Shown: in pieces, positions 52,957 through 60,858 of the stretch | Layout: each line of letters starts with the position of its first letter | Numbering within the stretch: position 1 is the first letter of the stretch | DNA from: Amycolatopsis tucumanensis | GTDB lineage: Bacteria > Actinomycetota > Actinomycetes > Mycobacteriales > Pseudonocardiaceae | Assembly (NCBI RefSeq): GCF_021654135.1 | Contig: NZ_JAKGSD010000024.1 | Location: 1-64,000, forward strand | Length of the DNA stretch: 64,000 nt | Reading direction: 5' to 3' | The notes under the pieces: generated by a model | The model's input: only the letters and a program-made list of their open reading frames with translations | Databases searched by the model: none | Told to the model about the DNA's origin: nothing | Program-made: the position numbers and the translations under genes

Positions 52957-53525
52957 GCCCGGGCAGTGAGGCAGCTCCCGCCCGGGCGCGTGCCGCCGCC
53001 GCTCACGCACGGCAGGGCATGTGCGACGAGCCGGATCAGCGTCCGCAGAGCTATCCTCGGGCGCGAAGCTCGCACCGGACCTGGCCCCGGTGCTACCTCC
53101 CGGACCCGGACGACCAGGCGAGCGCCGTCCTGCTGGGCGCCGTCGGACGGGTGCCCAGCCGCACATAGCCCTGGCCACGACGCAGCTCCCGCCCGGCGCG
53201 TACGGCCACCGATCACGCGCGAGCGGGTGCACGTAGGCCCTGCGCGACGAGCCGGATCAGCGTCCGCTCAGCCATCCTCGAGCGCGAAGCCGGCACCGGC
53301 CCGGCCCCGGTGCTACCTCCCGAACCCGGACGACCAGGCGAGCGCCGTCCTGCTCGGCGCCGTCGGACGGGTGCTCAGCCGCACATAGCCCTGGCCAAGA
53401 CACAGCGCCCGCCCAGGCGCGTGCCGCCGCCGCTCACGCACGGGAGGGCATGTGCGACGAGCCGGATCAGCGTCCGCTCGCCCGCTCAGCCATCCTCGGG
53501 CGCGAAGCCCGCACCGGGCCCGGCC
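52880..53525. repeat. Three tandem copies of a convergent gene junction
   Basis: A unit of about 215 bases occurs three times, starting at 52880, 53092 and 53312 with GCTACCTCCC. Each unit contains the methyltransferase 3' end (GACGACCAGGCGAGCGCCGT), a spacer with CGCCGCTCACGCACG, and the LysR 3' end (GACGAGCCGGATCAGCGTCC, GCGCGAAGC). The copies look highly similar by eye. Unit 1 holds the true methyltransferase stop, and unit 3 runs into the true LysR coding end. Units 2 and 3 keep the reading frame of the copied methyltransferase tail up to TAG. No mobile-element end is visible. Confidence 0.88.
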
Positions 53526-54372
53526 TGGCCGCCGTCCGGTGTTCCGCCGCCACCTCGCGCGCCGCCCTGGCCAGTGCCGAGATCGCGGGTGAGCGTGTGC
53601 CCTGCGGCCAGGCCAGCAGCAGTCGTGCCGGAGCGGCGTCCACCACCGGCACCGTCACCAGGTTGTGGTCCAGCGCGTCCAGCACCGACTGCGGCAGCAG
53701 CGCGACGGCCCGCCCGCGCGAGGTCACCCGCAGCAGCTTCGCCAGGTCCGTCACCTCGACGCCGCCGTCGTCCGGGTAGCCGGCCCACCGCCCGACCGGC
53801 TCGCCGCGCAGGTCGCTCAGCTGCAGGATCGACCGCCGCGCCAGGCGGTGTTCCGGCGGCAGCAGCGCCGACCTCGGCTCGGCGCGCAGCTCCTCCGTCT
53901 CCAGGCCACCCGCGTCGTCGAAGGGGGTGTGCAGCAGGGCGACGTCGGCACGCCCGTCGCGCAGCAGGGACACCCTGTCCTCGTGCGCGGTGACGAGTTC
54001 GACCGGCACCGCGGCGGGGTCGCTCTCGTACCTGCGCAGGATCGGCGGCAGCAGCCCCGCGTCGCCGCCGGGTTTGGCGGCCAGGGCGAGGTAGGGCACG
54101 CCGCGCCCGGCCCGCTGCGTGCGCCGGGCCGCGGCGGCGACGGCCGCCAGCGCCTTCCGCGCCTCGTCGAGCAGGACCTCGCCGGCCGGGGTGAGTTCGA
54201 CCCGCCTGCTCGTGCGGTCGAACAAGGTGACCTCCAGCCGCCGTTCCAGCGACCGCACGGCCTTCGACAGCGCCGGCTGGGCCAGTCCCAGCCCTTCCGC
54301 GGCGCGACCGAAGTGCAGGGTCTCCGCCACGGCGACGAAGTAGGCGAGTTCTCGCGTCTCCACCCGATCCAT
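53467..54372 (-). CDS. LysR-family transcriptional regulator
   Basis: A 301-residue LysR protein: winged helix with FGRAAEGLGLAQPALSKAVR and an effector-binding domain with PYLALAAKPGGDAGLLPPIL. ATG at 54370-54372. The last 20 residues (GPVRASRPRMAERASGR) lie inside the repeated 215-base unit and are unlike a usual LysR end, so the original stop may have been upstream of them. It diverges from the ABC ATPase gene; CAGACGTCTG (54403-54412), a perfect palindrome, lies between them and could be part of its binding site. Confidence 0.84.
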   Translation of the reverse strand: MDRVETRELAYFVAVAETLHFGRAAEGLGLAQPALSKAVRSLERRLEVTLFDRTSRRVELTPAGEVLLDEARKALAAVAAAARRTQRAGRGVPYLALAAKPGGDAGLLPPILRRYESDPAAVPVELVTAHEDRVSLLRDGRADVALLHTPFDDAGGLETEELRAEPRSALLPPEHRLARRSILQLSDLRGEPVGRWAGYPDDGGVEVTDLAKLLRVTSRGRAVALLPQSVLDALDHNLVTVPVVDAAPARLLLAWPQGTRSPAISALARAAREVAAEHRTAARPGPVRASRPRMAERASGR

Positions 54373-54402
54373 TCCGGGAGGTTATCGGATGTCCGTTTTC
54401 AT

Positions 54403-54412
54403 CAGACGTCTG
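54403..54412. promoter_or_regulatory. Short palindrome in LysR-ABC divergent region
   Basis: CAGACGTCTG is a perfect 10-base palindrome in the 61-base region between the two divergent starts. It is a possible regulator site, but short palindromes arise often by chance in this DNA. Confidence 0.35.
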
Positions 54413-54433
54413 AGGACTTGATACGGTGCGGGC

Positions 54434-55222
54434 ATGACGCCCGTGCTGCAGGTGAGCGATGTCGATCTCGTCCGCGACGGCCGGTACCTGCTCCGGTCGA
54501 TCTCGCTGACGGTGCACGAGGGCGAGCACTGGGCGCTGCTCGGCGCGAACGGCGCGGGCAAGAGCACGCTGCTCGGCCTGCTGGGGGCGCTCACCCACCC
54601 GACGCGCGGGACGGTCGACGTGCTCGGGCACCGGCTGGGCCGCGTCGACATGCGCAAGCTGCGGTCGTTCCTCGGGCACATCAACCCGCGGCACCCGCTG
54701 ACCTCGCCGCTGTCGGTGTTCGAGGTGGTGCTGACCGGGCTGACGAACACGACCGAACTGGTGCCGCGCTGGCAGCCGACCGCCGCAGAGCGGGAACGCG
54801 CCGAGCGCCTGATCCGGATGCTGGGCCTCGCCGGGCAACGCGACGCCCGCTGGCCGACCCTGTCCCAGGGCGAACGCGGCCGGGCGCTGATCGCCCGCGC
54901 CCTGATGCCGTCGCCGCGCCTGCTGCTGCTCGACGAACCGGCGACCGGCCTGGACGTCGCGGCCCGCGAGCAGCTGCTGTCCAGTGTGGACGTTCTGCGG
55001 CGCGACCACCCGGAGCTGGCGACCGTGCTGGTCACCCACCACCTGGAGGAGCTGCCGGCGAGCACGACGCACGCGCTCCTGCTGCGCGAGGGCCAGTGCC
55101 TGGCGTCCGGGACGGCGGACGACGTGGTGACCACGGACCACATCAGCAAGTGCTTCGACCACCCGGTGCGCATCACCCGCACCGAGGGCCGCTGGACCGC
55201 CCGCGCCGAGCCGCTCGTCTGA
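54434..55222 (+). CDS. Orphan ABC transporter ATP-binding protein
   Basis: A 262-residue ABC ATPase: Walker A GANGAGKST (about 37-45), signature LSQGERGRALIARAL, Walker B RLLLLDEPATGLD and H-loop VTHHLEELP. The Q-loop segment reads FLGHINPRHPL, without the usual Gln, as in some ModF-like ATPases. No permease or binding protein gene is adjacent, so it may serve a distant transporter or a non-transport role. The stop is four bases from the end of the convergent nitroreductase gene. Confidence 0.85.
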   Translation: MTPVLQVSDVDLVRDGRYLLRSISLTVHEGEHWALLGANGAGKSTLLGLLGALTHPTRGTVDVLGHRLGRVDMRKLRSFLGHINPRHPLTSPLSVFEVVLTGLTNTTELVPRWQPTAAERERAERLIRMLGLAGQRDARWPTLSQGERGRALIARALMPSPRLLLLDEPATGLDVAAREQLLSSVDVLRRDHPELATVLVTHHLEELPASTTHALLLREGQCLASGTADDVVTTDHISKCFDHPVRITRTEGRWTARAEPLV

Positions 55223-55226
55223 CGGG

Positions 55227-55742
55227 TTACAGCTCGACGAACACGTCCGCCAAGGCCTTGCGCCCGACCGGCACGGCGGACCGGCCACGCAGACGCTCCC
55301 CCGGCCAGCCGAGCGCGAGCGCGTGGTGCGCGCGCCACGGGTGCCCGTGGCCGGTGAGCGCGGCGGCTTCCACCGCGTTGGCGTTGGGGTACAACGAGAC
55401 CGGGCAGCTGCCGAGGCCGGCGAGGTGCGCCGCGACGACGACGGTCTGACACAGCCGCCCGAGGTCGAACTCGGTGTCCGCACCGGCTTCCGAGTCGGAC
55501 AGCAGCACGAGCGCGACCGGGGCCGCCGCCAGTGGCAGCGCGTACTGCCCGAGGCGGGCCAGCGCGTGGCGCACCGCGGGGTCGGTCACCGAGACGAGCC
55601 GCCACGGCTGGCGGTTGCGCGCGGAACCGGTCCAGCGCGCCGTCTCGACCAGGTCCACGACGAGGTCCCTTGGCACCGTCCGGTCGGCGAACACTCGGGT
55701 GGCGCGGATGGCGCGCAGCGGGTGGTCCATGGCCCAGAGCAT
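55227..55742 (-). CDS. Nitroreductase-family flavoprotein
   Basis: A 171-residue FMN-binding nitroreductase-like protein: DHPLRAIRATRVFADRTVPR, ARWTGSARNRQPWRLVSV (FMN-binding Arg/Ser) and a C-terminal GWPGERLRGR. It is short for the family (about 190-220), lacking part of the central helices, but the core is continuous. The start is ATG at 55740-55742 or ATG 55730 (MDHPLRA), neither with a clear ribosome site. Substrate unknown. Confidence 0.75.
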   Translation of the reverse strand: MLWAMDHPLRAIRATRVFADRTVPRDLVVDLVETARWTGSARNRQPWRLVSVTDPAVRHALARLGQYALPLAAAPVALVLLSDSEAGADTEFDLGRLCQTVVVAAHLAGLGSCPVSLYPNANAVEAAALTGHGHPWRAHHALALGWPGERLRGRSAVPVGRKALADVFVEL

Positions 55743-55914
55743 GCCGGACGAGTGAAAAGGGACCTTCGGCCCTGGATCGGCCCCTGGCGATCGGGCACTG
55801 TATGTGGCAGACCCCGAGGTGCCCGGGCACTACGAGGTCGAGGCCCTACGGTCCCGCCCGACGGCGGCTCCGAAGGCCGCTACGCCGATTGGATACCGGA
55901 CCTGGTTCACCTCC
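55743..55914. other. Non-coding gap beside GDH repeat region
   Basis: No gene is supported here. A plus-strand open frame reads ADPEVPGHYEVEALRSRP but has no ribosome site or recognisable family. The region must hold the nitroreductase promoter. Confidence 0.4.
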
Positions 55915-56263
55915 CCGTCGGCGAACCAGGCCGGAACTAACGTGTCGACACGCAGTGAAGGGCCCTTCGCACCGTCGCGAAGGGCCCTTCAGCGCGTTCA
56001 GGGGCGTGACCCGGGCGTCACCAGCCGTGAAAGGCCCTCCGCACCATCGCGAAGGGCCCTTCAGCGTGTTCAGGGGGCATGACCCCAAGCGGCGAACGCG
56101 GCGAGGTTCGCCGCGGCCGGTTCCTCCGCCGTCGTACGCGGCCGAACGCCGTGGGCGCGGCGAAGGGATCGTGACCCCAAGGTCCCCTCCGGCCGGGCAC
56201 GCCGCGAGGTTCGCCGCGGCCGATTCCTGCGCCGTCGTGCGCGGCGAACCCCCTTCAGCGCGT
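55915..56263. repeat. Decayed copies of the dehydrogenase 3' end plus GAAGGGCCCTTC palindromes
   Basis: Segments of the dehydrogenase 3' end recur downstream of its stop. The GCCGTCGT landmark is at 56333 in the gene and at 56231 and 56128 in copies (period 102-103). The copies still read RTTAQESAAANLAACPAGGD and RTTAEEPAAANLAAFAAWGH on the minus strand, echoing RTTAEELAAANRAARLAAGD. CCGTCGGCGAACCAGGC at about 55915 is a further fragment. The self-complementary 12-mer GAAGGGCCCTTC occurs at 55957, 55979 and 56051, with a degenerate form at 56029, giving a 72-base period. CTTCAGCGCGTTCAGGGG, spanning the true stop, is copied near 55987 and 56059. Confidence 0.82.
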
Positions 56264-57481
56264 TCAGGGGATCGTGACCCCGGCATCGCCCGCAGCCAGG
56301 CGCGCCGCGCGGTTCGCCGCCGCCAGTTCCTCCGCCGTCGTGCGCGGCGGGACTCCGTCGGCGAACCAGGCGGCCAGCAGCAGCGCCACCTTCGACCGCA
56401 TTTCGCTCTGCAGCCGGTGGAACGAGTCGACCGGGTCGGCGCCCACCTGCCCCAGCAGCAGCCACCACGCCCACGCCGCGGCGCCCGCGTTCGCCACGAA
56501 GTCCGGGACCACCGGGATCCCCCGCGCGGCGAGCATCGCCTCGGCCTCGGGCGTGGTCGCCGCGTTGGCCGCTTCCACCACGACCTTCGCCGACACATCC
56601 GGGACGTTGTCCGGCGTCAGCGCGTAGGAAATCGCCGCCGGCACCAGGATGTCGGCCGACACCCCGACCACCGCGTCGCGCGGCAGCTGCCGGACCGAGC
56701 CGGGCAGCCGCGAGCGGTCCACCTCGCCGTAGGCGTCCCGCAGCTCCAGCAGCGCGGGCACGTCCAGCCCCGCCGGGTCGTACAGCGTCCCGGCGGCATC
56801 GGCGACCGCGACGACCCGCATGCCCGCCTCGTGCAGGTACCAGGCCGCGCCGCCGCCCATCGTGCCGATGCCCTGGATCGCCACGGTCGTGGCGGCCGGC
56901 TCCCAGCCCCACGCGCTCGCCGCGCCCAGACACGCCTGCGCGACGCCGTAACCACCGACCACGTCACCGAGCAGCAGCCCGCCCGGCACCGGCGCGTTCA
57001 GCCCGGCGTGCACGCGCCGCAGGGTTCGCGCCGGATCGGGCGAACGGCGGATGGCGGCGTGGTACGACTGCTCCAGCCCGAGCCGCTCGAAGACGTCGTC
57101 GATGAGGTGCTGCGGCACCCCGAGGTCCTCGGCGGTCACCCAGTGCGCGTCCAGCCACGGGCGCATCGCCTGGCAGAACCGCTCCAGCACCCCGACGGCC
57201 CCCGGGTCCCTCGGGTCGAAGTCGATCCCGCCCTTCGCCCCGCCCACCGGCAGGTCGAACGTCGCGGTCTTGGCCGCCATGCCGCGCGCCAGGTCCTCGA
57301 CCTCGGACAGCGTGCAGCCGGCGCGCATCCGGGTGCCGCCGGTCGCCAGGCCGGAAACCAGCGTGTGCACCACGAGGTAGCCGTGGGTGCCGGTGACCGG
57401 GTCGGTCCAGGTCAGCCGCAGCATCGGCTCTTGGGTGCGCGGGCTGGTCCGCTCGCCGGCGAGCCCCCGCGGATCCTGCAT
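56264..57481 (-). CDS. Glu/Leu/Phe/Val dehydrogenase family protein
   Basis: A 405-residue amino-acid dehydrogenase. The substrate-binding PVGGAKGGIDFDP carries the catalytic-site Lys, and the Rossmann motif is AIQGIGTMGGGAAWYL near residue 195. The N-terminal GTRMRAGCTLSEVEDLARGM is typical of the family. The start ATG is set at 57481 (MQDPRGLAGE); TTG at 57490 would sit closer to GGAGGGGA and is possible. The C-terminal RTTAEELAAANRAARLAAGD is the segment duplicated downstream. It diverges from a LysR gene, its probable regulator. Substrate among branched-chain, glutamate or phenylalanine is not decided by sequence alone. Confidence 0.82.
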   Translation of the reverse strand: MQDPRGLAGERTSPRTQEPMLRLTWTDPVTGTHGYLVVHTLVSGLATGGTRMRAGCTLSEVEDLARGMAAKTATFDLPVGGAKGGIDFDPRDPGAVGVLERFCQAMRPWLDAHWVTAEDLGVPQHLIDDVFERLGLEQSYHAAIRRSPDPARTLRRVHAGLNAPVPGGLLLGDVVGGYGVAQACLGAASAWGWEPAATTVAIQGIGTMGGGAAWYLHEAGMRVVAVADAAGTLYDPAGLDVPALLELRDAYGEVDRSRLPGSVRQLPRDAVVGVSADILVPAAISYALTPDNVPDVSAKVVVEAANAATTPEAEAMLAARGIPVVPDFVANAGAAAWAWWLLLGQVGADPVDSFHRLQSEMRSKVALLLAAWFADGVPPRTTAEELAAANRAARLAAGDAGVTIP

Positions 57482-57704
57482 CGTGGTCAACTGTCCCCTC
57501 CAAGCCTGTCGCCGATTCCGGGCGCAGCACAGCCCGCCTCCGCCACGCGCGGTGGCTTCGGTCGCCGGTCTGGGTGGAATCGGGAGATCCATTCCCGCTG
57601 ACACCAGGGTGCGGCAGGGTCGGCGGAGACGTCCAGTTAGGGATCATGCACGGTTCCGTTCACGTTCCCTGCACAGCAGGTGATCCTTACCTACCCTGGG
57701 CGGC
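57482..57704. promoter_or_regulatory. Divergent promoter region, dehydrogenase/LysR
   Basis: 223 bases between divergent starts. CCTGC-ACA-GCAGG (57668-57680) is a short palindrome 25 bases before the LysR ATG; a LysR site is expected here, but no T-N11-A motif stands out more than others. Confidence 0.4.
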
Positions 57705-58625
57705 ATGGAGCTTTCGCTGCACCGGTTGCGGATGCTTCGGGAGCTGCACCGCCGCGGCACCGTCACCGCGGCCGCGGCCGCCCTGCACTACACCGCATCG
57801 GCCGTGTCGCAGCAGCTCGCGCAGCTGGAACGGGACGTCGGGGCCAAGCTGTTCGAGCGGCTCGGCAGGCGGGTCCAGCTGACCGAGCTGGGCGTGGTGC
57901 TGACCGAGCACGCCGAGGAGATCCTCAAGTCCGTCGAACGGGCGACCATGGCGCTGGAGGAGGCGCAGGAAGGCGTCACCGCGCGGCTGACCGCGGGGGT
58001 GTGGGCGTCGGTGGCGTCCGGGTTGCTGCCGTTCGCGTTGTCCGCGCTGGCGCGGGAACACCCGGGGATCGAGGTGCGCACGAAGGAGCTGGCGCCGGAG
58101 GAAACCGCGGGCGCGGTGCGGGACGGCGCGCTCGACTTCTCGTTCGTCATCGACTACTCCGACTACCCGATGCCGTGGGACCCGGCGCTGACCCGGGTGG
58201 TGATCGCGGTCGAACGGCTGCACGCGGCGGTCCCGCGCGGCGCGGTGCCCGCCACCACGGTGAGCCTGACCGAGCTGGCCGAGCACCCGTGGATCCTCGC
58301 CGGGCCGCGCTCGCACTTCGGCCGGGCGGTGCGGCTGGCGTGCCAGCGGCACGGGTTCGAGCCGAAGATCAACCACGAGGTCGGCGAGCAGGCGACCGCA
58401 CTGGCGATGGTCGCCGCCGGGCTCGGGGTCACGCTGGTGTCGGACCTGGGCCTGTCGCTGCGGCCGCCCGGGGTGGACATTGTGGCCCTGACGGAACCGC
58501 CGATGCGAACGGTGTCGATCGCGCATCGCACGGTCTCGGCGCGGCCTTCGCTGCAGCTGGTCATCGACGCGGTCCGCGCGGCGGCCGCGGAGCGGGGCCT
58601 GGGCGCGGCGGCGCCACTACCGTGA
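57705..58625 (+). CDS. LysR-family transcriptional regulator
   Basis: A 306-residue LysR protein: GTVTAAAAALHYTASAVSQQ with LAQLERDVGAKLFERLGRRV as the DNA-binding half, and a C-terminal effector domain. ATG 57705. It diverges from the amino-acid dehydrogenase gene, a common arrangement in which the LysR activates the dehydrogenase in the presence of its substrate. Its last nine bases overlap the end of the convergent Lrp-type gene. Confidence 0.86.
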   Translation: MELSLHRLRMLRELHRRGTVTAAAAALHYTASAVSQQLAQLERDVGAKLFERLGRRVQLTELGVVLTEHAEEILKSVERATMALEEAQEGVTARLTAGVWASVASGLLPFALSALAREHPGIEVRTKELAPEETAGAVRDGALDFSFVIDYSDYPMPWDPALTRVVIAVERLHAAVPRGAVPATTVSLTELAEHPWILAGPRSHFGRAVRLACQRHGFEPKINHEVGEQATALAMVAAGLGVTLVSDLGLSLRPPGVDIVALTEPPMRTVSIAHRTVSARPSLQLVIDAVRAAAAERGLGAAAPLP

Positions 58626-59567
58626 AAGGGCTTTCCCGGGCCGCTTGACCGAAGCGCCGATCAGCACCGTCTCCACCTCGGTGACGCCCAGCGCGGCCAG
58701 GTCCTGCGTGATGAACGCGTACAGGTGCTCCAGGTCTCGCAACCACACGGCGGCGTGGAGGTTCGACGCGCCCGTCGTCGCCATCGCGCCGTGGACGGCC
58801 GGGTGGCGGGCCAGCGCGCGGCCCGCCCGGTCGAGGAGGTCCGGGGGCACCCGCATGAGCAGGTTCGCGTCGATGGTCAGCCCGAGCCGCGTGGGGTCGA
58901 CGAACGCCTGCGTCACGAACCGGCCGTCGGCGCGCAGGGCGCTCAGGCGGCGCCGCACGGTGGACTCCGGGTGCCCCAGCCGGGCGGCGATCGTGGCGGC
59001 AGGCAGCCGCAGATCTTCCCCGAGCAGGCGCAGCACGGCCCGGTCGAGGTCGTCCAGGGGGCGCTCCGCCGCCTGCCCACCGCAACCCAGCGCGGCTCGC
59101 TCGGCGTCCGACAGCACGCCGAGACGCCAGTCGGTCGCGTCGCTGAACACGTGCATCACCGTCTGCGCTTCGACGGAGGTCACGGCGCTGGTCGCGGGGA
59201 GCTGGCGGAACACCAGACGGTGACGTGGATCCGGGCCAGCCAGCAACAGCGCCAGGATCTCGTCCCCGGCGGCCGACACGTCCACCAGCGGGATGTCCTC
59301 CCTGGCCGCCAGGGCCGCCGTGATCGGGTCGAGTTTCCCGCGCAACACCCGGATCCGCAGCACCACCACGCCCCGCGCCAGCGCGCCCGGCGGCACCGCG
59401 ACCACGCGCACCACACCGTCGCCGAGCAGCACGCGCATCCGCCGCTGCACCGCCCGCACCGGCAACCCCAGCACCCGCGCCGTCTGCTCGACCGTCACCC
59501 GGCCGTCGCACTGCAGCGCCTCGATCAGCCGCAGATCATCCCCGTCGAGAGCCGGATCAGCCACCAC
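58617..59567 (-). CDS. Double-module Lrp/AsnC-family regulator
   Basis: A 316-residue regulator with two Lrp-type modules: a first HTH near the start (LRLIEALQCDGRVTVEQTAR) and a second near residue 175 (LLGEDLRLPAATIAARLGHP), each followed by a ligand-like (RAM) half. Such double Lrp proteins behave as internal dimers. GTG 59567 (VVADPALDGDD) is the first start after the divergent IMPase promoter; GTG 59564 is an alternative. It is read away from the IMPase-like gene with 79 bases between them. Effector amino acid unknown. Confidence 0.8.
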   Translation of the reverse strand: MVADPALDGDDLRLIEALQCDGRVTVEQTARVLGLPVRAVQRRMRVLLGDGVVRVVAVPPGALARGVVVLRIRVLRGKLDPITAALAAREDIPLVDVSAAGDEILALLLAGPDPRHRLVFRQLPATSAVTSVEAQTVMHVFSDATDWRLGVLSDAERAALGCGGQAAERPLDDLDRAVLRLLGEDLRLPAATIAARLGHPESTVRRRLSALRADGRFVTQAFVDPTRLGLTIDANLLMRVPPDLLDRAGRALARHPAVHGAMATTGASNLHAAVWLRDLEHLYAFITQDLAALGVTEVETVLIGASVKRPGKALSR

Positions 59568-59646
59568 GAGCCGAGTTTCGCACGATCTCGCTCGGAAACC
59601 GGCTGACGAGCCCACCGATCCGCCGCGAGCTCCGACACTCGGACCC

Positions 59647-60444
59647 GTGAACCTCCTCGATGGCATCACCGCCGCCGCCGAAGAAACCGGCGAGATCCTC
59701 CGCGGCCTGCCCACCCCGCCCCCGGCCCGCACGCTCGACGAGTTCCGCACCACCTTCGCCGAGGTCGAACGCGCCGCCGAACCCCTTCTCCGGCAACGGC
59801 TCGGCACCCTTATGCCCGGCATCCCGTGGGCCGACGAGTTCGGCACCGGCCTGTCCGCCGGGACGACCTCGTGGGTGGTCGACATCGCCGACGGCGCCGT
59901 GCAGTACCTGCGCGGGCTGCCGTACTGGTGCGTCAGCATCACGCTCGTGCGCCACCGCGAACCGGTCGCCACCGTGCTGCACCACCCCGTCCGCGGCGAG
60001 ACCTACCGCGCCGAGCGGGGCCGCGGCGCCACTCTCGACGGCAGACCCGTCACCCCGTCCGCGCAGACCGACCTGGCCGCCGCCCTGGTCACCACGTCCC
60101 AGCCGCCGTTCCCGGGAGCCGAAGCGGCGGCGCTGGCCGGCCGTTCACTGGGCGACGTCCTGCCCGCCGTCGGCGCGGTGCGCAACCTCGGCCCCACCTC
60201 GTGGCAGGTGGCAGAGGTCGCCTCCGGCCGGATCGACGCGTTCTGGGAGTTCGGCCACGACGACGCGAACCTGGCCGGAGCCGCGCTCGTCGCGAGCGAA
60301 GCGGGTGCCACCGTCACCGACACCGGCGGCGCAGGGTGGCGGCCGGGCGCGCCCTCGTTCCTGGCCGCCGCCCCGGCCCTGCACGCCGGGCTGCGCAGGC
60401 TGCTCGCCGGTCAGCCGGCCAGCGCGTCCTCGCACGTCGGGTAG
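59647..60444 (+). CDS. Inositol monophosphatase-family protein
   Basis: A 265-residue IMPase-fold protein. The usual metal motif DP(I/L)DGT reads VVDIADGAVQYLRG (both Asp kept, Pro and Thr lost), the upstream EE pair is WADEFGTG with one acidic residue changed, and the third Asp is in FGHDDANLAGAALVASEAGA. Activity is therefore plausible but altered; related actinobacterial proteins are annotated only by family. GTG 59647. The 3' end overlaps the convergent STAS gene by 34 bases. Confidence 0.75.
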   Translation: MNLLDGITAAAEETGEILRGLPTPPPARTLDEFRTTFAEVERAAEPLLRQRLGTLMPGIPWADEFGTGLSAGTTSWVVDIADGAVQYLRGLPYWCVSITLVRHREPVATVLHHPVRGETYRAERGRGATLDGRPVTPSAQTDLAAALVTTSQPPFPGAEAAALAGRSLGDVLPAVGAVRNLGPTSWQVAEVASGRIDAFWEFGHDDANLAGAALVASEAGATVTDTGGAGWRPGAPSFLAAAPALHAGLRRLLAGQPASASSHVG

Positions 60445-60809
60445 AGGGGGAACTCCTCGTCGAGGCCGACGACCTCCATCGCGCGCACCACGACCGGGTC
60501 CGCGGCGGCGAGGCGGATCGGCAGGTCGTCCCCCGCGGCCTGCCGCACGGCGACCAGCGAGGCCATGCCGGCCGAACCCAGGAACGTGACCCCCGTCAGG
60601 TCGAGCACCAGCAGCGACGGCTGCTCGCGCAGCGCCCGGCTCGCCGCGTCGTCCAGCCGCGGCGTCGTCAGGAGGTCGAGTTCGCCGCTGACCTGGACCA
60701 CCACGGCCTTGCCGCGGCGTTCGACGGCGACCGCGACACCGTCGACGGGGTCGACGGCCGGATCGCGCGGGTTCAGTGGATCGGGTGCCTGCACGCACCC
60801 ATCCTCCAC
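60411..60809 (-). CDS. STAS-domain anti-sigma factor antagonist
   Basis: A 132-residue STAS protein. The phospho-site region LLVLDLTGVTFLGSAGMASL has Ser in GSAG where RsbV has SSG, a common variant. It lies 49 bases behind the hybrid histidine kinase gene on the same strand, so it is likely its operon partner: kinase output and a sigma-factor partner switch may be linked. No RsbW-like gene is adjacent. Confidence 0.83.
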   Translation of the reverse strand: MEDGCVQAPDPLNPRDPAVDPVDGVAVAVERRGKAVVVQVSGELDLLTTPRLDDAASRALREQPSLLVLDLTGVTFLGSAGMASLVAVRQAAGDDLPIRLAAADPVVVRAMEVVGLDEEFPLYPTCEDALAG

Positions 60810-60858
60810 TTCCGCGCGCCCTGGCGGAACACCTCCTTCACCGGATCCGCCGCCCGGG

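Noticed and set aside
52880-53525. Possible CRISPR array
   Set aside because: Units are about 215 bases, contain gene ends and have no short conserved repeat with unique spacers; no cas genes.
55804-56082. 92-residue plus-strand open frame beside the nitroreductase
   Set aside because: No ribosome site or family similarity, and its second half lies inside the decayed dehydrogenase repeats.
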